Positions 47,268 to 56,498 of a stretch of DNA of 64,000 bases are shown one piece after another. Numbering within the stretch: the first letter of the stretch is position 1; each line of letters opens with the position of its first letter. The notes beneath the pieces are model-generated. The model made no database searches and was not told where the DNA came from. It was given only the letters and a program-made list of their open reading frames with translations. The stretch is from CAWEHU01 sp963808965. GTDB taxonomy: Bacteria > Pseudomonadota > Alphaproteobacteria > Acetobacterales > Acetobacteraceae. Location of the stretch: assembly GCA_963808965.1 (NCBI GenBank), contig CAWEHU010000030.1:62001-126000 (forward strand), in the 5' to 3' direction. Both the position numbers and the translations under genes were made by a program.

Positions 47268-47885
47268 TCAGGCGAAGCCTTCCTGCTGCAACACGCGCTG
47301 GACGGCCGGACGCGCGCGCATCCGCTCGTAATGCGCGGCGCAGTTCGGGGGCAACTCCATGCCGAGCCGCGCGGCCGCCCAGAACTCGATGTAGAAGAGT
47401 GCGGCGTCCGCGACTGAGAGCGCGCCGACGACGTACTCCTTCCCCTCCAGCACCTTGTCCATCGTCGCGAGGCCCTTCTCGAAGATCTCGCGCCCGCGCG
47501 CCTTCACCTTTTCCTCGTCCTCGGGATTCGGGCTGAAATTCGTGGGCCGGAAGATGCGGCTGAAGCCCTGCATGTGCACGGTCGCGACAACGTAATCCAT
47601 CGCCTCCAGGGCGCGCGTCTCTGCTTCCAGATCGTCTGGCAGTAATTTTTTGTCGGGGTTGGCACGTGCGAGCCAATAGGCGATGGCGGGGAATTCGGTC
47701 AGGACCGAGCCGTCGTCACGCACGAGAGTCGGAACCTTGGACTTCGGATTGATGCTGGTGAATTCCGGCTTGTATTGCTCGCCCTCCTTGAAGTTGAGGG
47801 CGACGGCCTCGTACGGTTTTCCGAGCTCCTCGAGCAGCACATGAATGCCGATCGAGCACGCGCCGGGGGAGTAGTAGAACTTCAT
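47268..47885 (-). CDS. Glutathione S-transferase
   Basis: 205 residues, beta-class-like. Thioredoxin-fold N-terminal domain MKFYYSPGACSIGIHVLLEE with the Cys10 that contacts glutathione, then NPKSKVPTLVRDDGSVLTEF (cis-Pro region and glutathione-binding acidic-Ser). C-terminal helical domain includes YVVGALSVADAALFYIEFW, with the S-x-A-D N-capping motif. Cytosolic detoxification or stress enzyme; natural substrate unknown. Confidence 0.92.
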   Translation of the reverse strand: MKFYYSPGACSIGIHVLLEELGKPYEAVALNFKEGEQYKPEFTSINPKSKVPTLVRDDGSVLTEFPAIAYWLARANPDKKLLPDDLEAETRALEAMDYVVATVHMQGFSRIFRPTNFSPNPEDEEKVKARGREIFEKGLATMDKVLEGKEYVVGALSVADAALFYIEFWAAARLGMELPPNCAAHYERMRARPAVQRVLQQEGFA

Positions 47886-47906
47886 GGCGTTTCCTCGCTA
47901 TGTCGC

Positions 47907-48203
47907 TTAGTGGCCGAGCTTGTAGGCTCCGAGCAAGAGGGCGGCGAAGGTGACCTGGGCACCGAGCGTGTAGGTAATCATTTGCCAGGTCGTGGGAAGG
48001 TTTTTGATTTGCCCACTCAGGTACTCGATCCGGCCGTTCAAGTGCTCGATCCGCCCGCTCAAGTGCTCGATCCGGGCGGTTAGGTTGGCATTAACAGCGC
48101 TGATCTCAGCGCTCAGTTCACTGAGGCGCTTGTCCATGCGCTCGAACAACGCCTCCAGCACGCGAACCCGTTCGGGCAGATCGGGCGGCATGGGCGTGTC
48201 CAT
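47907..48203 (-). CDS. Small coiled-coil protein with C-terminal membrane helix
   Basis: 98 residues. Residues 10-70 form a coiled coil, part of which is built of near-identical heptads, RIEHLSG, RIEHLNG, RIEYLSG, encoded by 21-base tandem repeats. The C-terminal 25 residues (MITYTLGAQVTFAALLLGAY) are a single membrane helix. Similar to short proteins annotated as DUF1640-like or haemolysin XhlA-like, but I cannot assign one. It lies between prs and the GST gene. Confidence 0.6.
   Translation of the reverse strand: MDTPMPPDLPERVRVLEALFERMDKRLSELSAEISAVNANLTARIEHLSGRIEHLNGRIEYLSGQIKNLPTTWQMITYTLGAQVTFAALLLGAYKLGH
48010..48083. repeat. 21-base tandem repeats encoding heptads
   Basis: Three to four imperfect copies of a 21-base unit built around CTCGATCCG, inside the coiled-coil gene; each copy encodes one heptad of the R-I-E-H-L-x-G type. 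Likely to vary in copy number between strains. Confidence 0.6.
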
Positions 48204-48219
48204 CTGCTCCCCTCCAACC

Positions 48220-49152
48220 TCAATCGAACAGCGAGCTGACGGAGCTTTCGTCGCTGATCCGGCGCATCGCCTCGGCGAGCAACGGCGCGATCGTCACCTG
48301 GCGAATGTTGTGTGCGACGCGCACCGCCTCGGTCGCGAGAATGCTGTCGGTGACAGTCATCATCTCGATCGGGCTCGAGGCGATGCGTGCCACCGCGCCG
48401 CCGGACAGCACGCCATGCGTCACGTAGACGCTGGCGGAGCGGGCATTGTTGGCGATCAGCGCCGCCGCCGCATTGCACAGCGTACCGCCGGAATCGACGA
48501 TGTCGTCCACGAGGATGCAGTCGCGCCCTTCCACGTCGCCGATCACGTTCATTACCTCCGACACGCCGGCGCGCTCGCGGCGCTTGTCGATGATCGCCAG
48601 GTCACAGTTGAGCCGGGTCGCCAGCGCTCGGGCGCGCAGCACGCCGCCGACATCGGGCGACACGATCATGACGTCGCGGCCGTTGTACTTGTCCTGAATG
48701 TCGCGGCTGAACAACGGCGCGGCGTAGAGATTGTCCACCGGGATGTCGAAGAATCCCTGAATCTGACCGGCGTGCAAATCCATCGTCAGCACGCGGTTGG
48801 CGCCCGCCTCGGTGATGAGATTCGCGACCAGCTTGGCGCTGATCGGTGTGCGAGGGCCGGATTTCCGGTCCTGCCGCGCGTAGCCGAAATACGGGATGAC
48901 GGCCGTGACGCGCCGCGCGGAACCGCGACGCAGCGCATCCAGCGTAATCAGCAGCTCCATCAGATTGTCGTTGGCGGGGTAGGAGGTGGATTGGATGACG
49001 AACACGTCCTCGCCACGCACGTTCTCATGGATTTCGACGAACACTTCCATATCCGCGAAGCGGCGCACGGCGGCGCGGGTGAGCGGCAGGTTGAGCTTCG
49101 CCGCAACAGCGTCGGCGAGAGGGCGGTTGCTATTGCAGGCGACGATCTTCAT
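48220..49152 (-). CDS. prs: Ribose-phosphate pyrophosphokinase
   Basis: 310 residues making PRPP from ribose 5-phosphate and ATP for nucleotide, His and Trp synthesis. Motifs: NVRGEDVFVIQSTSYPANDN, IPYFGYARQDRK (ATP/phosphate binding), TMDLHAGQIQGFFDIP (signature), and the PRPP-binding loop CILVDDIVDSGGTL. Start ATG 49152. A candidate promoter lies about 110-140 bases upstream. Confidence 0.96.
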   Translation of the reverse strand: MKIVACNSNRPLADAVAAKLNLPLTRAAVRRFADMEVFVEIHENVRGEDVFVIQSTSYPANDNLMELLITLDALRRGSARRVTAVIPYFGYARQDRKSGPRTPISAKLVANLITEAGANRVLTMDLHAGQIQGFFDIPVDNLYAAPLFSRDIQDKYNGRDVMIVSPDVGGVLRARALATRLNCDLAIIDKRRERAGVSEVMNVIGDVEGRDCILVDDIVDSGGTLCNAAAALIANNARSASVYVTHGVLSGGAVARIASSPIEMMTVTDSILATEAVRVAHNIRQVTIAPLLAEAMRRISDESSVSSLFD

Positions 49153-49262
49153 GCTGGGCGGTCCCCAGAGAGGGTGTTCGTCCGGTGCCGGCCGGCTTTC
49201 GGCCGAGACCGGCAGACCGCGCGCAAGCCGCTGGCCGCGCCGCGCCTTCTAGCAACGCGACC

Positions 49263-49291
49263 ATACTATGTCCACGAACCCCGTCCGTCAC
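49263..49291 (-). promoter_or_regulatory. Possible prs promoter
   Basis: GTGACG (complement of 49286-49291) and TAGTAT (complement of 49263-49268) are 17 bases apart, each matching four of six consensus positions, 110 bases upstream of prs. The -35 overlaps the end of the preceding lipoprotein gene. Confidence 0.3.
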
Positions 49292-50151
49292 CTTCGTCCG
49301 GACTGGGTAAGGATCACATCCTTCACGCCGCCGGACGCCTCTTGAGCTACGGCGACCGCGACATCGCCCCAGTAGCCGCTGAGGGAACCAGCCGGGACCT
49401 CGTTAAGCTGGACGACCCGCCCGCGCTCCGCGCCGGTGCCGTCCTTGATGATCCACTGGATTTCCACCCGGATTTGCTTGCCGGCGATCGGCACGGTCCG
49501 AACCTGCCCCTGCACGATGAAATCCGCGCCTTTCGCGGTATCCTGCAGGACTGGTCCCAGCTTCGAGAGATGTTCGCGCATCTGGCTGGTTAGGGCCTGG
49601 TCTCCATCACCAGGCGCGCCGGTGACCGTGGCGACCTGCACCCGCGCCGGCCGGTTGTACAGACTATTCGGATCACTCTGCTGGATGGCGGCCTGAATCC
49701 GGGTCAGGAGTTGAGCGATCGAGGGCGCCGCATCGGCTGCCGCCTGCTCGAGCGTGCCCGGCGTGGCGCTGGCCCAGGTGGCCACCGGGATCGGCTTCCC
49801 CTCCGCCGTGCCCTGCGCCTCGCCGCTCGGATTCTGCACGGTATAGGTCGGGATCACCGCCCCGTTGCGCTGCTCCGCGGTCATTACGAGCCGCCAGTCG
49901 CCGGGCTGCACACGCACCGCGACGGCCGGCACCTCCTCTGCTTGCAGATCGCCGGCCATAGCCAGGGCGAAGGTACGGCTCGCCTCGTCCGACAGAAGCG
50001 CCTCGGTCGGAGCGGGAACGGCAAGGCGCGGGGGCGGCGGCTTGGCGAGCCGCATGGCCATCGCACCGGGCGCGCCTTGGAACGGCCGCGGCAAATCGCC
50101 GCAAGCAGTCAAGAGGAGAGGCAGGAGGAGGAGGAGTAGCCTAGAGAACAC
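49288..50151 (-). CDS. Lipoprotein of unknown function
   Basis: 287 residues from GTG 50151. Signal MFSRLLLLLLPLLLTAC has an ideal lipobox LTAC, Cys 17. A short Pro-rich linker follows, then a domain with AVAVRVQPGDWRLVMTAEQR, ATPGTLEQAAADAAPSIAQL, RVQVATVTGAPGDGDQALT and VEIQWIIKDGTGAERGRV, suggestive of two alpha/beta units. Orthologues occupy the same place between pgeF and prs in related genomes as far as I recall; function unknown. Overlaps the end of a 21-residue reading frame. Confidence 0.75.
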   Translation of the reverse strand: MFSRLLLLLLPLLLTACGDLPRPFQGAPGAMAMRLAKPPPPRLAVPAPTEALLSDEASRTFALAMAGDLQAEEVPAVAVRVQPGDWRLVMTAEQRNGAVIPTYTVQNPSGEAQGTAEGKPIPVATWASATPGTLEQAAADAAPSIAQLLTRIQAAIQQSDPNSLYNRPARVQVATVTGAPGDGDQALTSQMREHLSKLGPVLQDTAKGADFIVQGQVRTVPIAGKQIRVEIQWIIKDGTGAERGRVVQLNEVPAGSLSGYWGDVAVAVAQEASGGVKDVILTQSGRR

Positions 50152-50206
50152 AACTCACCAGCAAGGTCAGGAGCGCGAGTAGCAACAGGAGGATGAGGTA
50201 GGGCAT
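50141..50206 (-). CDS. Possible 21-residue membrane microprotein
   Basis: Once the frameshift in pgeF is corrected, its TGA overlaps an ATG (TGATG) that opens a frame of 21 residues, MPYLILLLLLALLTLLVSCV plus a final Leu: one hydrophobic helix. It ends inside the start of the lipoprotein gene. No good ribosome binding site, but stop-start overlap could couple it to pgeF. Could be chance. Confidence 0.3.
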   Translation of the reverse strand: MPYLILLLLLALLTLLVSCVL

Positions 50207-50989
50207 CAGCCAGCCAAGCCGATGATCGAGATTCTGATGCCCGATCGGGCCGCCTCCCGCCAGGGTGCGGCGGCGATGACTGAAGAACCGCGCTTCATCC
50301 GCCGCCGTGTCGGCCTCGATGCGTTCGATCTGTTCGACACCGGCGAGCATCAGGCGGCTCTCGCAGTAGCGGCCGAGATCGAATTGCCATCGGTCCTCGC
50401 GTTCCCCGCTCGCGAAGAAGCGGCTGTTTTCCGGCGCTCCGGCCAAAACAAGTTCGCGCAGATCCGCCGCAACCTCATACGAGGCCTGACCGATGCAGGG
50501 GCCGATCGCGGCGGCGATTCGGGCTGGGCTCGCGCCCAATCCGGCCATGGCCGCGACAGTCGCCTCCAGCACACCCATCATCGCGCCCCGCCAGCCGGCG
50601 TGCGCCGCGCCGATCACCCCCGCCTCTGGGTCGGCGAGCAGGATCGGTGCGCAGTCGGCCGTGATGATGCCGAGCGCGAGGCCGGGGCGGTCGGTCACCA
50701 TCGCGTCCGCCCGCGGTCCTGTTCCGGCGACCCACGCTTCGGTCACGACGACCACTTCCGCCCCGTGCACCTGAGTTAGCCCGAGCAGGCGGTGGGGATC
50801 GGTGTCGAGCGCATGCGCGGCTCGCGCCCGGTTGTTCAGTACGGCCTCGCGCGAGTCCTGCCCCGAGAGGTTGCAGTTGAGGCTTGCGAACGGTCCGCCG
50901 GAAACGCCTCCGGCACGGGTGAAGAAGCCGTGCCGGGCCGGCAGATGCGGCGCGGTAAGGGGTTCGGGAGAGCTATTCGGCTGCATCAT
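50206..50989 (-). CDS. pgeF: Purine nucleoside phosphorylase/laccase-domain protein YfiH (PgeF), one frameshift
   Basis: Conceptual length 260 residues. Conserved metal/substrate residues appear in TQVHGAEVVVV, ITADCAPILLADP and GAAHAGWRGAM, the His-Cys-His set of the family; GPCIGQASYEV and EARFFSHRRRTLAGG follow. One extra base near 50232 would otherwise extend the protein into a hydrophobic tail; removing it gives the ordinary end GHQISIIGLAG. Family members have been assigned polyphenol oxidase, nucleoside phosphorylase and peptidoglycan-editing roles. Start overlaps the midA-like stop by four bases. Confidence 0.87.
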
Positions 50990-51976
50990 CGGCCGGTCGC
51001 CTCCGGCTCGAATCCGGGTGGCAAGGGTAGAGCGGGATGGCAGATGGCCAGGATCTTGAACAGCCGCCCCATGCGGTCGGGTTCGGCGAGACGGCGGGCC
51101 GCTTCGACCAGGTAGGCGGCTTCGCGGGGCGGCTTCCCGCGCGCTAGCCGATCGGTGCGTTGAAATAGGCCGAGCCGGGCGAGGAAGATTCCTTGCGGAA
51201 TCGGACCGTGGACCGCAGCCCCCGCGCTACGGGCGGCAGCCGCTACGGCCTGGAAATCGACGTGGGCGGTCAAGTCGGCCGAACCCGGTTCGTCCAGCGG
51301 GTTCACGAAGCCGGCGCCACGAATGGCTTGTAAGGTATCCACAGCGCCGCTCCCCTCGTAGCCGTAATCGACGAACAGGGCAGCGCCGCCCTCGTGTGCG
51401 ACCCGAGTGCCGACTGCATGAGCGAAGGTGCGAGCGGGATCACAGATTTCGAAGATGGTTCCGTCGGAAACGTCCGCGGGTTCCCCTCCCGTCTCAATTT
51501 CAACGAACTCGCCATGCTCGACGTATCGCTCCTTCCATGCGCCCCCGTGCCGGACGAATTGCCGGATCGGCAGCGCGTCCAGGAACTCGTTCGCGAGCAG
51601 CAAAAGCGGACCGTCCGGAAGCAAGTCGATCGAGTTCATGCCATACCGCATCGGGCAATTTCTCCGCCTGGAGCTGGCGCAGCCGGGGCGAGGTCTCGAT
51701 CAGATGCAGCCGGAGAGCGGCGCGGAAGCCGGGGCTCACGGAACCGACCGCCCGCAGCGCGTCCGCCATTAGGGTACCCCGCCCCGGTCCGGCCTCGACG
51801 AGAAGCACCGGACGCGGCCGGCCCATTAGCTCCCAGACGACTGCCGCCCACAACCCAAGAACCTCGCCGAATACCTGGCTGATTTCCGGTGCCGTGGTGA
51901 AGTCGGCGAACGGGTCGGCCGCAGCGTAATAGGCGGCATTGGCTCGCGCCATGAACCGATCAAGCCGTTCGGGCAT
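50986..51976 (-). CDS. SAM-dependent methyltransferase, MidA/NDUFAF7 family, one frameshift
   Basis: Conceptual length 329 residues. Family markers: DFTTAPEISQVFGEVLGLW, SAM motif VEAGPGRGTLMAD, then in the next frame LLLLANEFLDALPIRQFVRH, FVDYGYEGSGAVDTLQAI and DLTAHVDFQAVA. One extra base near 51640. The mitochondrial member methylates an arginine of complex I subunit NDUFS2; the bacterial substrate is less certain. The N-terminal helix of the family is shorter here. Start overlaps the lgt end by 17 bases. Confidence 0.85.
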
Positions 51977-52766
51977 AGGGCTCGCTGCGCCAGATCAGCC
52001 ACGCACCTACGATCAGCATCGGGATGCACAGCAACTGCCCCATGGTCGCCCCGGCATAGAGAAAGCCAAGAAAGGCGTCGGGCTGACGGAAGAACTCGCC
52101 GATGATCCGCGCTATCCCGTAGCCGATCAGGAACGCCCCGGTCAGGAAACCGAACCGCGCGCGCAGGCGCTCCCGGCGGGAAAGCGCGAACATCACGCAA
52201 AACAGCACTAATCCTTCGAGGATCGCCTGATAGAGTTGACTGGGATGGCGAGCAACCGGCCCGCCGTTCGGGAAGATCATCGCCCAGGGGAGCCATTCCG
52301 GCGCGGGCCGGCCCCAAAGCTCGCCGTTGATGAAATTGGCGACCCGGCCGAGCCCCAACCCGATCGGGGTGCAGACCGCGACACGGTCGCCGAAACCGAG
52401 TGCGGGAATGCGGTGGCGCCAGCAGAACCAGGCCGTCGCGACGATCACGCCCAACGCGCCGCCGTGAAAACTCATGCCCCCCTGCCAGACAGCGAACGCC
52501 TGCAACGGGTCGGTGAGATAGTGCGACGGCTGATAGAACAGCACGTAGCCGAGGCGGCCCCCGAGAACGACGCCGAGCGTCGCCCAGGTGAGAAAGTCAT
52601 CGACTTGTAGAGGCGTGGCGACCGCCGGCTCCGCTTGGGCCAGCCGGCGCATCAGGCGCCAGCCCAGAACCAGCCCAGCGATATAGGCAAGCGCATACCA
52701 GCGAATGGCGAGCGGCCCGATCTGCACCAGGACCGGGTCGAATTGAGGGAACAGCAGGACAGGCAT
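51960..52766 (-). CDS. lgt: Prolipoprotein diacylglyceryl transferase
   Basis: 268 residues, about seven membrane helices. Signature GLGRVANFINGELWGR is the Lgt motif (G-R-x-G-N-F-x-N-x-E), with Ala in place of Gly; WQGGMSFHGGALG and RHPSQLYQAILEG are also conserved. Transfers diacylglyceryl from phosphatidylglycerol to lipobox cysteines, so it would process the lipoproteins of this window. ATG 52766 overlaps the hldD TGA (TGATG). Followed by the midA-like gene and pgeF. Confidence 0.95.
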   Translation of the reverse strand: MPVLLFPQFDPVLVQIGPLAIRWYALAYIAGLVLGWRLMRRLAQAEPAVATPLQVDDFLTWATLGVVLGGRLGYVLFYQPSHYLTDPLQAFAVWQGGMSFHGGALGVIVATAWFCWRHRIPALGFGDRVAVCTPIGLGLGRVANFINGELWGRPAPEWLPWAMIFPNGGPVARHPSQLYQAILEGLVLFCVMFALSRRERLRARFGFLTGAFLIGYGIARIIGEFFRQPDAFLGFLYAGATMGQLLCIPMLIVGAWLIWRSEPYARTA

Positions 52767-53746
52767 CAGAGATAGCGGTCCGGCTGGGTCAGGAAGTCCT
52801 GGACATACCGCCGCACCCCCTCTTCGAGAGGAGTGAACGGCCGGTCGTAGCCTGCCTGGCGCAGCTTCTCGGCCCGGGCCTCGGTGAAAGACTGATACTG
52901 GCCGCGCAGCTTCTCGGGCATGTCGATGAATTCGATGCGGGGCTCCGCGCCCGCCGCATGGCATACCGACCGCGCGAGGTCGAGATAGCTGCGGGCCTGG
53001 CCGGTTCCCACGTTGAACAATCCATTTACGCGGGGGGAGTCGAGCAGCCAGAGCATCACCTCGACCACGTCGCCGATCCAGATGAAGTCCCGGCGTTGCT
53101 CGCCATCCGCAAGTCCGGGCCGGTCCGATCGGAATAGCCGGACCGGCCCGCCTGCCGCGATTTCGTCGTGCTTCACCTTCACGACGGAAATCATCGGGCC
53201 TTTGTGGTACTCGTTCGGGCCATAGACGTTGAAGAACTTGAGTCCGGCCCATTGTGGCGGGCACGGCTCCCCGGCCTCGATCATGCGGGCGACCCGGAGA
53301 TCGAAAACGTGCTTGGTCCACCCATACAGGTTCATCGGCCGCAAGCGGCTCAAGGCGGCGATCGAGCCCGAATCGTCGAAGCCCGCGCTCCCGTCGCCAT
53401 ACGTGGCTGCGGAGGAAGCATAGATGAAGCGCACCCCACGGGTCGCGCACCACCGCCAGAGCCGCAGCGGCAATTCGACGTTCGTGGCCCAGACCAGATC
53501 GCCGTCGCGCGCCGTCGTCTCGCTGATGGCCCCTAAATGCACGATCGCCTCGGGCTTCCGAGTCACCGCGAGGTACCCATCGAGCGCGTCGGGGTGGACG
53601 ATGCCGTCCGGGGGGTGCTTGGCGAGATTGCGCCATTTGTCCTGGTCGCCGAGCCGGTCGACGATCACGGTCTGTTCGCCGCGCCGCGCGAGGGCGGCCT
53701 GCAGATTGGACCCGATGAATCCGGCGCCGCCGGTGACCATGATCAT
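52766..53746 (-). CDS. hldD: ADP-L-glycero-D-manno-heptose 6-epimerase
   Basis: 326-residue extended SDR. NAD(P)-binding MIMVTGGAGFIGSNL, the active-site tyrosine in NLYGWTKHVFD (Y-x-x-x-K), FIYASSAATYGDG with the catalytic Ser/Thr, and family motifs FFNVYGPNEYHKGPMISVV and RDFIWIGDVVEVMLWLL. Provides heptose for lipopolysaccharide inner core. Stop overlaps lgt start. Confidence 0.94.
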   Translation of the reverse strand: MIMVTGGAGFIGSNLQAALARRGEQTVIVDRLGDQDKWRNLAKHPPDGIVHPDALDGYLAVTRKPEAIVHLGAISETTARDGDLVWATNVELPLRLWRWCATRGVRFIYASSAATYGDGSAGFDDSGSIAALSRLRPMNLYGWTKHVFDLRVARMIEAGEPCPPQWAGLKFFNVYGPNEYHKGPMISVVKVKHDEIAAGGPVRLFRSDRPGLADGEQRRDFIWIGDVVEVMLWLLDSPRVNGLFNVGTGQARSYLDLARSVCHAAGAEPRIEFIDMPEKLRGQYQSFTEARAEKLRQAGYDRPFTPLEEGVRRYVQDFLTQPDRYL

Positions 53747-53822
53747 GGCGCGGGGTTATACGGTCGTGGTCTACCCGGCGAAAGCCGGGGCTCCGCCGAC
53801 ACCGATGCAGGAGCTTGCCTTC

Positions 53823-54152
53823 ATGACCGAACGCCCACGCATCTTCGACGACCTGGCCGGGGTGGCCGGCGGCGCACTCTCGGCCATCGCCGGCATCCGG
53901 GAGGAGGCCGAGGCGGTCATCCGGGCGCGGGTCGACGAGACGATCCGGAAGCTCGAACTGGTGCGGCGGTCGGAAATGGAGGCCGTGCAGGAGCTGGCCG
54001 CCAATGCCCGGGCCGGGCAAGAGGCGGCCGAGGCTCGCGTGAGAGAGCTACAAGCCCGGCTCGCCGCCCTCGAAGCGCGGGTGAGTGCCCTGGAAGCGCC
54101 GCCGCCCCCCGAGCAGAACCTGCCCGGAGCGGCGCTCAAGCCGCCCGGATGA
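53823..54152 (+). CDS. ubiK: UbiK-like accessory factor (BMFP domain)
   Basis: 109 residues. N-terminal FDDLAGVAGGALSAIAGIREE is the amphipathic membrane-fusogenic helix, followed by a coiled coil with VRRSEMEAVQELAANAR and RVRELQARLAALEARVSALE, then a Pro-rich tail. UbiK assists the soluble ubiquinone biosynthesis complex with lipids. ATG 53823; divergent from hldD. Confidence 0.85.
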   Translation: MTERPRIFDDLAGVAGGALSAIAGIREEAEAVIRARVDETIRKLELVRRSEMEAVQELAANARAGQEAAEARVRELQARLAALEARVSALEAPPPPEQNLPGAALKPPG

Positions 54153-54258
54153 ATGCAGCCGCAGGAACCGGGGCGGAAAGGGAGGCTTTTGTGACAGTCC
54201 TCACTTGCGGCGTGGCATTGCCGGTCAGTAGTTTAATTTTCGTGGTGTCCTCAATTCT

Positions 54259-54279
54259 GAACCCCATATCACGGGGTTC
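54259..54279. terminator. Hairpin between ubiK-like gene and ybjN-like gene
   Basis: Perfect seven-base stem GAACCCC/GGGGTTC around a seven-base loop. No T run on the rightward side; could stabilise the end of the ubiK transcript. Confidence 0.35.
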
Positions 54280-54377
54280 CTAACTTGGGCTTTGGCGACC
54301 GCGAAGGAGGACGGAGTTTCGCCCCAAAGACCTGCCCAAATCCCACCCCGGCCCTCCTCCAGACGGGAGATCTGCAC

Positions 54378-54878
54378 ATGACAGCCCTCAGCACCCATCA
54401 GGAACGAGCCACCAACCCGCTCGACATCATGGAGCAGATCGTCACCGCGAACGACTGGGCCTTCGACCGGCGCAGCGAATCCGAAATGGCCGCGGAAGCG
54501 CCCGGTAAGTGGTGCGACTACGGGCTCTACTTCAGCTGGTCGCACGAGATCAGCGCAATGCACTTCACCTGCGCGTTCGACCTGAAAGTGCCGGAACGCC
54601 GTCGTGCGGCACTCTATGAATTGCTGGCGCTCGCCAACGAACGCCTGTGGATCGGCCATTTCGGGATGGACAGCGATGACGGGATGCCGGTTTTTCGCCA
54701 CGCCGTCCTGTTGCGCGGTGCCCCCGGCGCCTCGGCCGAAAGCCTCGAAGATATGGTCGACATCGCCATAACCGAGTGCGAGCGGTTCTTTCCCGCCTTC
54801 CAGTTCGTGCTCTGGGGCGGCAAGGCGCCCGCCGAAGCGTTGCAGGCCGCCATGCTGGAGTGCGTCGGGGAGGCGTGA
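54378..54878 (+). CDS. YbjN-domain protein
   Basis: 166 residues from ATG 54378 (GGGAGA upstream). The YbjN fold (type III secretion chaperone-like) is indicated by NPLDIMEQIVTANDWAFDR, the strand KWCDYGLYFSWSHEISAMHF, and LYELLALANERLWIGHFGM, then VLLRGAPGASAESLEDMVD and a terminal helix. Function is regulatory or chaperone-like in other bacteria, not established here. Three bases... the next gene, proC, starts 11 bases after its stop codon. Confidence 0.85.
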   Translation: MTALSTHQERATNPLDIMEQIVTANDWAFDRRSESEMAAEAPGKWCDYGLYFSWSHEISAMHFTCAFDLKVPERRRAALYELLALANERLWIGHFGMDSDDGMPVFRHAVLLRGAPGASAESLEDMVDIAITECERFFPAFQFVLWGGKAPAEALQAAMLECVGEA

Positions 54879-54889
54879 ACCCGCCGCTC

Positions 54890-55696
54890 ATGCCTGGTTC
54901 CATTCCGCCCATCCTCCTGGTCGGCTGTGGCCGGATGGGCGGGGCCATGCTGGCCGGCTGGCGGGAGCGTGGCCTGGCCCCGTCGATTGTCGTCGACCCG
55001 GCGCCCGAGGCGGCCCGCTTGGCTGGACCCGACCTCCGGGTGATTGCGGATGCTGGGGCGATACCGCCCGGCTTCGCCCCGGAAGCGGTGGTGCTGGCGG
55101 TGAAGCCGCAGAGCGCCCCTGAGGCGGTCCCAGTCTATGCCCGATTCGTGGGGCGCGCCGTGTTCCTCTCGATCATGGCGGGGCAGACGGTCGGAGCTAT
55201 CCGAAAGATGCTGGGCGCCGGTGCGGCCCTGGTGCGCGCGATGCCGAATACCCCGGCGGCGGTTCGGCAAGGGATCACCGTTGCCTGTGCAGGCGAGGGC
55301 GTCACGCCGGAGCAACGGGAGCTGTGCGACCGATTGTTGCAAGCGATTGGCACCGTGGCCTGGGTGGAGGACGAGAGCCTGCTCGATCCGGTCACGGCCG
55401 TCTCGGGAGGCGGCCCGGCCTATGTGTTCCTGCTCGTCGAGGTGCTGGAGAAGGCGGCAATCGAGCAGGGTATTCCTGCCGAGCTCGCGCGCATCCTGGC
55501 GAGGCAGACCGTGGCGGGCTCCGGGGCTCTGCTGGCCGCCAGCGAGGCGCATGCCTCGGAGTTGCGCCGGGCCGTCACGAGCCCGAACGGCACCACCGCA
55601 ACGGGCGCTCGCGGTCCTGATGGCCGACGATGCCTGGCCGGCGCTGATGGGCCGCGCAATCGCGGCGGCGACCGCGCGATCACGGGAATTGGCGAG
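54890..55696 (+). CDS. proC: Pyrroline-5-carboxylate reductase, frameshifted
   Basis: Last enzyme of proline synthesis. Rossmann start ILLVGCGRMGGAML, then VLAVKPQ, LVRAMPNTPAAVRQGITVAC and TAVSGGGPAYVFLLVE, the signature. After TSPNGTT one extra base near 55608 shifts the frame; the tail continues ALAVLMADDAWPALMGRAI and SRELAS. No stop occurs there in that frame: it reads on into the next gene, so a second error hiding a TGA just after RELAS is likely. A GTG at 54875 overlapping the upstream stop is an alternative start. Confidence 0.85.
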
Positions 55697-55763
55697 CTGC
55701 ACTTCTGCTCCGAGTGGCGGACAGAGACTCGCAACACGCCTGCCGTTGCTTATCTTCTTTCGT

Positions 55764-56498
55764 ATGGACGACAGCGACTTCGACAGAGCTCTGATCGCCT
55801 CCGCGTTCGATCTCGCTGGCCGCCACGGCTGGCGGCACGTGAGCGTCGCTGAGGCGGCACGCGCCGCCGGTCTGCCGCTGCCGCGTGCGCGTGCGCGTTT
55901 CCCAGGCCGCGCGGCGATCCTGCTTCGTTTCGGTGTGCTCGCCGATCAGGCGGCCGTGGATCAGTCGGCGACCGACGGCTCGATGCGCGACCGGCTCTTC
56001 GACATGCTGATGCGTCGCTTCGACGTGTTGCAGGCGCATCGGGCTGGCGTTCTTGCATTGCTCCACGCGCTTCCGGCCGAGCCGGACACCGCGCTCCTGC
56101 TCGCGCTCGCGACGCGACGCAGCATGAGATGGCTGCTCGATGCTGCGGGAATCGACACCGGCGGGATCAACGGCCGGTTGCACGCGAACGGGCTCGTCGC
56201 GGTTTGGCTATGGGCGATCCGCACCTGGCGCCATGACGAAAGTCCCGACATGTCGGCGACCATGTCGGCCTTGGACCACGCGCTCGATCGCGCCGGACAG
56301 GCTGCCCAATGGCTTCCTTCCGCGCTCCGGACAGGGACGGGCGCTCCCACGCCGGAGCCCTCGTCGGCAACGACACCACCCTCGCCGGCGGCGGAGGTGC
56401 CGATCGTTCCGAGAACCAGCACGACGGCGGAGCAGCCGCCGGAACCGCCGATCGATATGCCGCCCGAGCCGCCGCCATCACCGCCACCTGTCGTCTAG
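55764..56498 (+). CDS. TetR-like/COQ9-like protein with proline-rich tail
   Basis: 244 residues. N-terminal 50 residues form a helix-turn-helix unit, FDRALIASAFDLAGRHGWRH then VSVAEAARAAGLPLPRARA, as in TetR and in COQ9. The helical body has RLFDMLMRRFDVLQAHRAGV and the C-terminal VAVWLWAIRTWRHDESPDMS. The last 55 residues are rich in Pro, Ser and Thr. It sits just before the phasin gene; whether it regulates polyhydroxyalkanoate genes or is a COQ9 relative is undecided. Confidence 0.7.
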   Translation: MDDSDFDRALIASAFDLAGRHGWRHVSVAEAARAAGLPLPRARARFPGRAAILLRFGVLADQAAVDQSATDGSMRDRLFDMLMRRFDVLQAHRAGVLALLHALPAEPDTALLLALATRRSMRWLLDAAGIDTGGINGRLHANGLVAVWLWAIRTWRHDESPDMSATMSALDHALDRAGQAAQWLPSALRTGTGAPTPEPSSATTPPSPAAEVPIVPRTSTTAEQPPEPPIDMPPEPPPSPPPVV

